A DNA stretch of 64,000 bases from Sanderia malayensis (lineage: Eukaryota; Cnidaria; Scyphozoa; Semaeostomeae; Pelagiidae): the NCBI GenBank assembly GCA_013076295.1, contig RQOL01000817.1:1-64000 (forward strand), given 5' to 3'. The translations under genes and the position numbers were made by a program. Of the stretch, positions 36,431 to 45,977 are shown one piece after another. The first letter of the stretch is position 1. Each line of letters begins with the position of its first letter. Below the pieces are notes generated by a model. That model did no database searches and was not told the DNA's origin. It worked only from the letters and a program-made list of their open reading frames with translations.

Positions 36431-38697
36431 TAATTTATGGAAACTCTCTATTCAATTCTGATCACCAAAATTGCACAAATACCCACGAATACACATAACG
36501 AGACAAGACAATGACAAAGCGCAAACAACATTATCTAATACTGAATGTAGGCCTACGCCCGCCGCCACTGAGCACACTGAGCAGCCACGAGTCCACTATG
36601 ATGTCATAGTGGACTAGACCCAGTCCTAAAAGTGAGACACGAAAGTGTCAACGCAATCTCTCGTAACTCAACAATTACTCATCAGATCAAAAAAATATAA
36701 ACGGTATCAGAATCAGCGCATTCGATTCTATACTTTTAGCCAATAAAAAAAAAGCCGTAGGGGCACTTTAAATGACGATAATGACGATGATGATGATTAT
36801 TATTATGTTATTATTATTGTCCATTGCTCATTATTAGTATCACAATATTATCTTATTTTTATGATAATGATAAAAACATAATAATAATCATCATCATTAT
36901 TAATAACATTTTTATTATATTATGTTATGCTTTAGATGCCAAAGGGCCAAAATTAGGGACCTTAGTATCCTTAACAATTTGAAACTAAAATATCCAATAC
37001 AATAAAGAGGTCTACAGTAAATTCTTGGTATCGAATGGGTATTCAATGTGTGCAATATAAACTGCATGTGAGTGATTTATCCAAAATTGCTTATCGAAAT
37101 TACCTTGCAAGACAATCGGCTTTCTTATGACAATAACATTGCCAATCATGAATTCCGGGGACCTTATTTCGTGAACTCAAGCAGTAAACATGGCACTCTC
37201 TTAGACAAAGACATCTAACTCTTTCTTCATTTGCTTTCTTTTCTAAAAATTGGCGATAGCATTGCTCTTGAAGAGCACAAAGATCCGAGTTTTGATACAA
37301 CTCATCGTAATCAACAGGCTTGATCAAGGGAATGCCATGGTCAACATTGCCGCCAAGTGAAGAAGGTACCCAAAGAATATCTAATTGGTCGGTTGCTTCA
37401 ACCAATGATATGCTGCGAGTGGGCTCTGGATTTGAACTGAATGATTGGATGTTTAGGTTCAACGCCATTGCACACAAAACTACATGAAGAAATGCTGAAA
37501 ATTCAAATTAATTTTACTTGAAATCTGAATAATACTGCAACCTACATAAATAAAGTAGACGTTTAATTTTGAATGGCGCAGATTTATTAACTTACATCTA
37601 TATTACATCCATAAAGATTCAGACTGCATAGTATTTCATGCTTCACATTGTGCGCTAACTTTTCATGGTCGTCCATGTCATTTTCTGACACATTATCTGT
37701 TGTGAGCATTTGAGCGAGACTGTCATTGTTATCAAAGGCTTCTGTCAGCTTTAAATCGGATAAAATTTCAATAAGAAATATGAAAAGGTAACTCTTGAAA
37801 AGGTAACAAACAACTTTCCTGGTCTCTTTAGATTTTGTTATATCAAATTTTCACTGTAATATAGTTTTAAGTTAGACCATAAATATTGTCTCCATACTCT
37901 CATTGAGTCTCTTTGAAGCGTAACATAAACAAACGAGTTCATACATCTTTCCATGGATTTACAAGTTCAGAGCTTAATATTTTTAGAGTCTGGTCCTTCC
38001 AGCATCCATCCAAATTACCTGACTGTCAATTCCACTCCTAGAATTGTAGTTTTCCATAAATACACATTTCTATATTTACCTTTTGCATTACTTGATCTTC
38101 TTGGCTAACCCCATAAACATGAGCCAAGTAGGGCTCAGTTTTTTAATGTGAGCCCCCTGTAGCCCCCCTGTGGTCATCGTAGTATACTTGTCCTTGTCCT
38201 CATCCACAATGAAATCTAAAAGCAAATGACTTTGATCCGCTTCAAAAGTTTGAAAGTAGGTTTTTGTTTGTTTATGCTTCAATTCGCTCTATGTAGAGAG
38301 CAGTGAAGTCAGTTTTTAGCCATACCGTCCATTCTTTATTCCGTTTACTACATTTTGTTATGGTCGATGTTATCGTCAATCGCTCGTGCTTATTTCGTAG
38401 CATAACAAACACGATTACTTGGCTCTAATATTTTGCAATACAATAAAGGCAGATAACCTTTACAAATGCCCACTGTTTTGCATCACCAAATAAGAACAGT
38501 GCCATAGAGCGATACAAGCAAGTACCATCCCCTTTCACAAAAATTGGCTCTTTCCTAATCAGGAAAATTTCGTTGGGTACTAAATGGCGATACCTGACAA
38601 TAAAAATAAAAGTAAAATAAAGTAATGCAAATATAATGTATAAAAATATAAGTATTTATGTATGTAATATGTAATGATGGGCAAGCAAGTCAATGAC

Positions 38698-38800
38698 AAA
38701 CAGCACTGTGGGATTTGAACCCACAATCTCATATCTAATTCTAGAAGTGTGTGTTGCTGTTACATCAAGTGCTGGTAGACATTGTCACTGATAACAAACC
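38698..38800 (-). repeat. tRNA-like SINE copy
   Basis: On the minus strand CAGCACT ... GTGGGTTCAAATCCCAC AGTGCTG forms a paired 7-bp acceptor-like stem around a T-arm (38708-38724), with GATGTAACAGCAACACAC in the D-arm/A-box position. The CTTCTAG loop resembles tRNA-Arg(UCU), but the anticodon stem does not pair. It lies in the same OTU-PHD intron as the copy at 4140. Confidence 0.6.
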
Positions 38801-39099
38801 ACATCAGAACCAATTTATCACACAAAAGAAAATTGAAACTAGCTATTAACACCAATATTTGAAGACACAGGCATTATAAGTAAGCTAAGATAACTAACCA
38901 ATGTTGGAGTTGTTTGCTTCTGATGTTGTTATCTCTGGGAGGCACTTGTGAAGAAGGTAAACTAGCCAGCAAATTATTCAGCTCAGAAAATGTAGGGCAG
39001 CCAGCTAATTGAAGCATAAGCGACTTACAATCAGCAGGATTCCATGTAAAATTCTGTAATAAAAAATAATTAGACCTCATGCAAAAAGATTTCATTATT

Positions 39100-40290
39100 T
39101 GGTTTCATTAACTAAATGTATTTATGAACTTGCAAATAAGCAAGGAAGCCAACCTGAAAACAGGGCATATCAGTCAACAATACAGGTTGTCTTGAAACAA
39201 AACCTTGCTGGCTATCTCAAACACAATTGTCCATGATGTTAGCTTGATTGATCACAGCTTAATTTCCTTCAACGTAAACCTAACACATCATCATAGTGAA
39301 TATAAAATAGTTCAGTGTAGAGATCACAAAAGTATTGATAAAGATGCTTTCTCCTTAAACATGTTAAGTGCACTTCAAATTATTAACAATGCAGACAATT
39401 TTCAATCTGCCATCGATAAATACAATTATGCACTTGGGTCGACATTAGATGCCCATGCGCCAATGAAGGAAAAGTCAGTGAGAGTTGTCAACAAAGCTCC
39501 ATGGTTCGACAGTGAATATGCAAATCTTAGAAAAAGAAGGCGCCATGCAGAGAAAGTTTATAGAAAGAGAAAAACAACATCTAATAAGGAAATATTTATA
39601 AAACGTCGATCTGAAACAACAAAACTAGCAAAGACAAAGAAAATTCAATATTTTAAAGAGAAACTCAACAACTTTCTTGATTTTCTTGATTTCGAAAAGC
39701 ACATAAATAAGGTTGTTGCGGATTGTTATACAATTCTTTGTAACATTGCAAAAATTAAGTGTTTTCTAACGAAGAACTTTCTAAATGTTTTAATAACATC
39801 AATGGTTTCATCAAAGTTAGATTATTGTAATTCACTCCTGGTGAATGTCAACTCTAACTTGATTAAACGACTCCAGTTGGTCCAGAATACAGCTATTCAA
39901 ACAGTATTTAAAAAAGGGAAATTTGACAGACAGCCAATTTCTCCATTGTTTGCAGAGCTCCACTGGTTACAGGTCCGTGAGAGAATCGCCTTTAAAACAG
40001 CGTTGATAGTACATCACTGTGTTTGGGGTTGTGCTCCATCTTCTCTAAAAGATAAGATCCAGGTTATCAACAAACGTACCATGCAGGTAAAAATTCCGAC
40101 TTGTAAAACAAAACATGGGGAACAAGCTTTTTCAAGAGCAGGTCCAAAGGTGTGGAATGGCATACCATCACAAATTAGAGTTACCCAAAACAAGGACACA
40201 TTTAAAGCCGAATTAAAATCTTTTTTAATGACAACAAACTTGACCAATTTTTATAATAAAATAAACTTGTAAATAATGTAAAAATGTAAA
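39100..40290 (+). mobile_element. CR1/Jockey-type LINE, 5' truncated and internally deleted
   Basis: The coding remnant 39205-40272 is in an intron of the KDZ-B OTU-PHD gene, opposite in strand. The 3' end is AT-rich. Exact limits and a target duplication were not resolved. Confidence 0.7.
39205..40272 (+). pseudogene. LINE ORF2 remnant lacking most of the reverse transcriptase
   Basis: An open frame of 355 codons. It starts at the end of an endonuclease domain (IDHSLISFNV), continues through the basic linker (APWFDSEYANLRKRRR), then jumps to the ORF2 C-terminal region (SKLDYCNSLLVN, LHWLQVRERIAFKTAL, GPKVWNGIPSQIR). The catalytic reverse-transcriptase core between them is missing. The deletion keeps the frame open, so the remnant is a fused truncated protein without catalytic centre. 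Clade assignment is from the C-terminal signature and is provisional. Confidence 0.7.
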
Positions 40291-40482
40291 TAATGAAAAT
40301 TTTTTAATTTCATCTCTTTAAATGTATCAACATCATAATATCCGAGATAATTAGAATAGTAAATACACCAATTCAAGTTTTTAATTTCCCATTATTGATA
40401 CATTAGTTTCCTTTATTGTTCACAGTTGAGCATGCTGACCATAACAGCGTTATGCCAGTAGATAACTGTGGGTAAATCTTAC

Positions 40483-40514
<32 letters not shown>

Positions 40515-40515
40515 T
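40483..40515. repeat. (ATT)n microsatellite at an exon edge
   Basis: Nine ATT units that read as a poly-Asn run in KDZ-B OTU-PHD exon 6. Confidence 0.8.
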
Positions 40516-40894
40516 TTGTTCACTATCTTGTACTGAGTCAACAGCTGTGTGAACTTCTGCACCCCTTACTTCTTCAACTTTTCCAACAAAAACATATTCA
40601 TTGAGCTCTTGCTCCTCTACTTCTGATTCTTGAGTGTGTTCGCACATCTCATATTCCAACACACTTTGGTGACCAGCAAAATACTCCTGTGCACTCTCTA
40701 GAATATTGTCTAATGTTGCAACACAAAAGCGCGGACAACTATTTCGGGAGGCAAAATGTATATCTGCTGGCCACAAAACTGCTCTATGATCACTCTGCCA
40801 TTTATTGTGTTTCATGATATCTTAAAAAACAAATACATAGGTTAAACCATCTATAAAGATTAACTAGAAAATTCCATATGCTACAAAAAAGTTA

Positions 40895-42763
40895 ATATAA
40901 ACATGCAGGTTGCGCGTGCGACTGTATATATGCAAATAAACAATTTAAAGATTAAACACAGTCATTTTGAAAGTTTGAAACAAAGTTTCAGGCTTGACCC
41001 GTTATCAAGTAATAAAAATAAAAGAAGAACGGTTACAAATAACAGAAATAGAATGTGGCGTACGATAGTAGAATTGAAAAGAGGTATGACGTAAGAAGAG
41101 TATGTTTAATGAAGAGGCATAAAGTAAAGCGTCCATATCAATATATAATTATAGATAAGAAAACTGTTTGTTAAGTCCAGCTGGAAAGAGTGTGCCAAGA
41201 CCAAATATGATTCTTTTTTCCAAAGTTTTTCTTTTTAGACTGTCAGTTGGTGCGTAGATGAGGCCAAGTATTATCATGTCATCAGTAGAATGGTTTGGAG
41301 AATTAATATGTTTGGCGATGTTGGAGTGAGGATCATTTTGATGTGTTTCTTTCAGATGTACTTTGTTTCAAACGCTGCGGAGATACTCACCAAAACGGTC
41401 GTTTATTTGTCTGGAGGTTTCGCCGATATAGACGTTTGTATAATGAATGAAGTTGTGTATGTCTTCTAAAGGGAGTGATGTTGCCCCAATGATGTTATCC
41501 ATGTGTCGTAAAACAACTTCATTCATTATACAAACAACTTCCATCCAGCCCTTGAATTTACATGGACAATAACTGAAAATAGCTTGCCTTTTCTGGACAT
41601 TTTAATGACAATCAACAACGAATCCATTGCCACATCTATATATTATAAAGAAACGGACGCACACAGTTTTCTGGATTATAATTCTTCACATCACACGAAA
41701 TGCAAGGACTCCATCCCATACTCTCAACTGCTCCGCCTACGAAGAATCTGCTCAGATGATGCGGACTTCAAAGAAAAAGCTCTACAAATGATTTCCTATT
41801 TCCATAAAAACAACTATCCAGCCAATGTCACTTCTACAGCCCTCAACCAAGCCAACAAGCTTTCACGAAACGACGCACTACTTCACTCTGGCAAAAAAAG
41901 CAGCAACAATCGTATACCATTCACTCTGACATACCACCCTCTAAACAACAAAATTAAACAAATAATCTACAGCAATTACCATATCCTCACCGATGATACG
42001 AATACTGGCAACATTTTTCAAGATCTTCCTGTCATGGCATTTCGACGAGATAAAAACATCCAAGACACGCTCGTTTGTTCCAACCTTTCGTCCTCTACTA
42101 CATCTGGTACTTTTCCTTGTAATCACGGCCTCTGTCAAACCTGTAAACACACCGACCCATCAACGGCTATCACCAACGGAAACAAATTCTTCAACATTAA
42201 ATGTATCTTCACCTGCTCTTCAACCTCTGTTATTTACTGCATCATTTGCAAAAATTGCAACATCCTATATATCGGGAAACCTCCAGACAAATAAACAATC
42301 GTTTTGGTGAGCATCTCGGCAACACTCGAAACAAAGTACATCTAAAAGAAACACATCGAAATGATCCTGACTCCAAAATCGCGAAAAATTTTAATTCTCC
42401 AAACCATTCTACTGATGACATGACAATACTTGGCCTCATCTACGCACCAACTGACAGTCTAAAAAGAAAAACTTTGGAAAAAAGAATCATATTTGGTCTT
42501 GGCACACTCTTTCCAGCTGGACTTAACAAACAGTTTTCTTATCTATAATTATATATTGATATGGACGCTTTACTTTATGCCTCTTTATTAAACATACTCT
42601 TCTCACGTCATACCTCTTTTCAATTCTACTCTCGTACGCCACATTCTATTTCTGTTATTTGTAACCGTTCTTCTTTTATTTTTATTACTTGATAACGGAT
42701 CCAGCCCGAAACGTTGTTTCAAACTTTCAAAGTGACTGTTTTTTATCTTTAAATTGTTTATTT
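40895..42763 (+). mobile_element. Truncated Penelope-like element with inverted terminal copy
   Basis: A 12-bp direct repeat ACAAAAAAGTTA flanks it (40883-40894 and 42764-42775). 40895-41455 is an inverted copy of the 3' part (about 42260-42763), covering the GIY-YIG end and 3' region. The arms meet around a short spacer at 41456-41514. Inverted partial copies are typical of Penelope elements. Confidence 0.8.
41536..42548 (+). pseudogene. Penelope ORF 3' part: end of RT and GIY-YIG endonuclease
   Basis: Begins in the last RT motifs (LEFTWTITENSLPFLDIL), runs through a Cys/His-rich linker (FPCNHGLCQTCKH) and reaches the GIY-YIG core (VIYCIICKNCNILYIG). A frameshift near 42275 moves the rest (RQINNRFGEHL...KRIIFGLGTLFPAGL) to another frame. 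Most of the RT is absent. The inverted arm keeps the GIY-YIG frame past this point but stops soon after. Confidence 0.78.
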
Positions 42764-43845
42764 ACAAAAAAGTTAGCATGCTACAAAAACAAATGTTATA
42801 CCATTGCCCAATACAAGCTTGCAAACCAATGATCTTTTATCATCAATATGAAAGCTCTGAGCATCCTCCATTAATGATCTTATAACAATTTGATCAACTC
42901 CTGAAAACACACACATAAATATATCAACCATAAATACATTATGCTGGGAACATATACATCTAAACTTTAAATTCCTATACATACTTGTTGCTGATGGAGC
43001 GGCATCATCTGACAATATTTGAGTTTGCATATTCATGCACTTTAGTGCCACTTGCTTAAACTGTTGCATCACTACAGGATGCTCAGCAAACTCAGCAAAG
43101 CAAGGATGACCTAGATGCACATTTGAATTGTAAAGTTACAGGTGTAAAGCTCTAGTTATACTACAATGCGATGATTATGTTATTCAGTTTGCTATTTAGC
43201 ATTAATAACAAATCAGCTACAAAACTGCCAGAAAACTTTGTCCTCAGTTTGGTCAAACTATACAAGTGATTGCTTTGCCTCAAAATAATTCAAAAGAAAC
43301 AATGAAATTACCCATGTATTTAATCTGCAGATTGCCACCCTTGTCTTTGCATAATGCGAAACCAACTGCTGGCATTTCTGTTTTTATCTTTCATTCTTTC
43401 ATCTGCAATATAACAACAAAACTAAAAATAAAATAAAAATAGTTAGCATTCTCCTGATATTACAGCAAATTAAAAAACGGTTGTAAATTTATGACCATTT
43501 TATCGAGGCGTGAAATCATTGGAACATCAGCGCAAGTTTGTTCTCTTTTTTCATTTAAATAACTCTCTTTAGCTGAACTGCAAAACTTCCACAAAGAAAA
43601 GAAACCTGAAAACAGTGATTTAAAGAGCGTAATTCTCATTCGTTATTTTATTTATATTAACATAACGCTCTCTGTTGGGAAAATAGAAAGACTATACCTA
43701 CCGTTGTTGCTGATTGTCCTAACTGTTGCTCTTCTCCGGTTGCTTCACCCGATGCCAGAGGCTGAAAATTGCTTTGGAATTCCATTACATAAAACACAAA
43801 CGTATGTATGAAACGTATGAAAACACAAACGTAACAGAATATTGC

Positions 43846-44207
43846 AGACTAGCCGGGGGCGCTCGCGTACGCTCGCCTGTCGGAGGGGGGCAAATGAAAA
43901 AACTTAATGTGGTTGTGCGCTGCATTCCCTCCCGCTCATGCCCCATTCAACCCCACAGACGAGTTATCCTTTGTGTGCAAAACAAAAACACGCCTCTTCT
44001 CCAAAAGTACCTGTTGTTCAACCCGATGGCAAATTGGCATGATAACGAAATACGTGTGACTGTTCACGTGAAGTCATGAAAGAGCCAATCAAATTAAAGC
44101 AAAAGGCCAAACGGGTCACATGAACAGCGAATATTCTTTTCGAAAATGGAGTTCGGGACGCGAATTTGGAAGTTTCACCAGCGTAAACCACCGTAGTAGG
44201 AGAGGAA
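43846..44207. repeat. GC-rich unit joined to partial 0.7-kb repeat
   Basis: Starts ACTAGCCGGGGGCGCTCGCG (related to 46010) and continues into the ACACGCCTCTTCTCCAAAAG and CACGTGAAGTCA parts of the 0.7-kb family. It lies where the 5' end of KDZ-B is expected. Confidence 0.6.
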
Positions 44208-44809
44208 GTAGGCGTCCTGGCCCACCTGGCCCACGCATGCGCAGTAGAATGTGTTAAGATCGCGCATGCGCAATGTGGAATGTGGAAAGTTAGTTTAAAG
44301 TTGCAAATCATCGCCAAAGCTGATAAAAAACCCATAAAAAGCTTAAAAACTAAAAAACGGTTTTGTTTATGGAAAAGATTTTTACACCAATAAAAAGAAA
44401 ATCTCTTGATTATATTGAATGAATTATTTCATATTTTTCATGCACTTATAAGATGATAAGAATTTGTTAAATAAATCGCAAGAAAACACAAAAATATCAA
44501 AGAACTGGCAAATTCACGTTCTCGGCTCGAGATTGAATTCAAAGAACCAATCAGAAACTTTGGAATGCGACGTTCGAATGTACGCGGCAAATCTCTGTCA
44601 TGAGAAATCAGAAACTTCTGGAATCTGGAATGACATTCAAACACATCGGACATTCAAACACATCGGACATTCAAAAAGTAAGTTGCATTCAAAAAGTTGC
44701 ATTTTTTCTGCTTCAAATCTTTTTTATCCTTACAGCTTTATTTGGAATTAATTCATAATATTAGTGATTATGATTCGTTTATTTTAGAGTTTGAGAAAAG
44801 AAGAAAAAC
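44208..44809. other. Noncoding stretch before the virus-like ORF cluster
   Basis: No gene recognised. Contains three 16-17-bp direct repeats of ACATTCAAACACATCGG (about 44632-44672) and GCGCATGCGCA words near 44235-44270. Confidence 0.4.
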
Positions 44810-45040
44810 ATGAACAAATTAACGATTGAAAATGGAGTTTTAATTGCATTTGAATGTCCGATGTGTTGGGCACTTTTGCCGTTTTGGGGCATAAATCACC
44901 GATGCCCTGATGATAATGATGATGAAGGATATGATAATGATGATGAGGTGGATGATGAAGTTATCATGAAGATTTTCGTCCACGCATTGAGAGAGGAAAC
45001 TATACAAAAAAAATATATATTAAATGATGAAGAAGAATGA
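44810..45040 (+). CDS. Small zinc-binding acidic protein (hypothetical)
   Basis: 76 residues. A CPMC pair (residues about 20-23) and HRC (about 36-38) could bind zinc. An Asp/Glu-rich stretch (DDNDDEGYDNDDEVDDE) follows, then a short helix. First of a series of short intronless + strand ORFs. I do not recognise the family. Confidence 0.4.
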   Translation: MNKLTIENGVLIAFECPMCWALLPFWGINHRCPDDNDDEGYDNDDEVDDEVIMKIFVHALREETIQKKYILNDEEE

Positions 45041-45247
45041 AGAGTAATTTAATAATAATAATGGTAATTGAGAAAAAGTATTACTGTGTGTATTCTTATA
45101 TGCTTCTACCTCTCAACAGCGCATCCATCACTTTATGGCTCGAACTTTCTTTGAATGATTACATAATCTTCATTCGAATTGGCATACCTTAATCAGGTGG
45201 GCTAGAACCGGCCTCCTAACTGCGCGTGCGCCGGATTTCGAGTAATC

Positions 45248-45256
45248 TATAAAAAC
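45248..45256 (+). promoter_or_regulatory. Candidate TATA box
   Basis: TATAAAAAC lies about 40 bp before the ATG of the ORF at 45289. Confidence 0.35.
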
Positions 45257-45288
45257 GATCGATTTCACTTATTATCTCAGTAGCAAAG

Positions 45289-45819
45289 ATGTTGTTAACA
45301 TTAGCACACATTATAATTAATGACATTAGGTCATTTCTACAAAGAACAAAAAAAGATTTGCTCTTAGTCTATTTGAAGGAACATTTTAGAGATGTAATGG
45401 GCATTAATACAAAGGTCCAAGTTCGACGCATATATCTTGGGAAAGTATACAAGAATTTACACAAGTTTATGGGATTTGCTCTAATAAGCGTTAATCTTGG
45501 AAATCTACCACAAGCAAAGGATGCTGAAGATGGGTTGCTGATTGAAGAATCTCCGGTGAATGAAGATGGATGGAAAGACAGGATCAATGACACCTTGAAA
45601 ACACTATTCAATGAAAGTTTTTCTGATGGAAATGGAAACTTGGGAAGGTTTGCTGTGATACTCCTTTGGATAGAGAAGCAAATTATCTATCATCACGGAA
45701 AGAAACAATACAACATTAGTAGTTTATGGGTGGATTGTTTACTTTATAACATTAAATATGATTGTGTTCTTAGAGAATGGGGAGATGTTGAAATTACACA
45801 AAATGATATCCTCATGTAA
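45289..45819 (+). CDS. Candidate Bcl-2-like protein
   Basis: 176 residues, mostly helical, intronless. Residues 111-121 (FSDGNGNLGRF) fit a BH1-type motif of the F-x-D-G-x-x-N-x-G-R form. A following hydrophobic helix (AVILLW) and a second Trp-containing motif (DCVLREWGD, 158-166) are where BH2 would be. A BH3-like segment may lie near residues 45-56 but is weak. There is no C-terminal membrane anchor. Known Bcl-2 homologues of large DNA viruses block apoptosis; function here is inferred. Alternative: a degenerate Fic protein (the DGNG core resembles it), but the His and Arg of Fic are absent. Confidence 0.45.
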   Translation: MLLTLAHIIINDIRSFLQRTKKDLLLVYLKEHFRDVMGINTKVQVRRIYLGKVYKNLHKFMGFALISVNLGNLPQAKDAEDGLLIEESPVNEDGWKDRINDTLKTLFNESFSDGNGNLGRFAVILLWIEKQIIYHHGKKQYNISSLWVDCLLYNIKYDCVLREWGDVEITQNDILM

Positions 45820-45977
45820 ATGCGTGTTTTTATTTGTATGCATGGGTCTATATAAGGAATCTGCATCACTACAATGATAAAAATGCCACAATGTCGGAGG
45901 GCAATGCACGCATTCATTAAACAGCTTTTTCGTCTTAAATTTCTTATAAAAACAATGCACTTACCTCATAAATAAAG

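Larger units (their letters stand above)
35239..36767. mobile_element. TTAA-flanked non-autonomous element with THAP fragment (Kolobok-like)
   Basis: Termini AGTGCCCCTACGG and its complement are flanked by TTAA at 35235-35238 and 36768-36771. Imperfect inverted arms extend 200-420 bp and share TTTTAGGACTGGGTC, CACTATGA and a GTGGCGGCGGGCGTAGGC block. TTAA target duplications are known for piggyBac and Kolobok; the internal THAP-type fragment favours Kolobok. No full transposase is present. Confidence 0.6.
21666..43785. mobile_element. Second KDZ element (KDZ-B), expanded by nested insertions
   Basis: Same gene pair as KDZ-A in mirror order: transposase on + (21666-32533), OTU-PHD gene on - (43785-33061), converging at about 32.5-33.1 kb. 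Several exon lengths equal those in KDZ-A (67 and 123 nt for OTU-PHD exons 11 and 12). Protein similarity between copies is moderate, so they are old separate lineages. Terminal repeats like those of KDZ-A were not found. The transposase 5' exons are missing or replaced by repeats before 21666, and the right end is probably disrupted by the repeat at 43846. Coordinates are gene limits, not true ends. Confidence 0.75.
33061..43785 (-). pseudogene. KDZ-B OTU-PHD gene, 14 exons, interrupted by several elements
   Basis: Exons on the minus strand: 43785-43702, 43605-43496, 43402-43312, 43110-42985, 42900-42802, 40820-40483, 39053-38899, 38593-38458, 37748-37607, 37494-37104, 33888-33822, 33710-33588, 33340-33242, 33147-33061. 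The order, phases and several lengths match the KDZ-A gene. The OTU core is GDGTCLYRS with Cys kept and Asn changed to Thr. The His position is DHGIPL. The PHD finger is kept (CLCLRECHVYC ... DWQCYCH). A TGA at 43393-43391 in exon 3 and loss of similarity in places suggest decay. Introns 5, 6 and 10 hold Penelope, LINE and TTAA-type insertions. Confidence 0.72.

Noticed and set aside
36148..36498. Plus-strand 116-codon frame
   Set aside because: No family match; the opposite strand has the more protein-like acidic frame, and both are inside a non-autonomous element.
45289..45819. Fic-domain call for the first ORF of the pair
   Set aside because: DGNG is present but the catalytic His and the following Arg positions are not; the BH1 pattern fits better.
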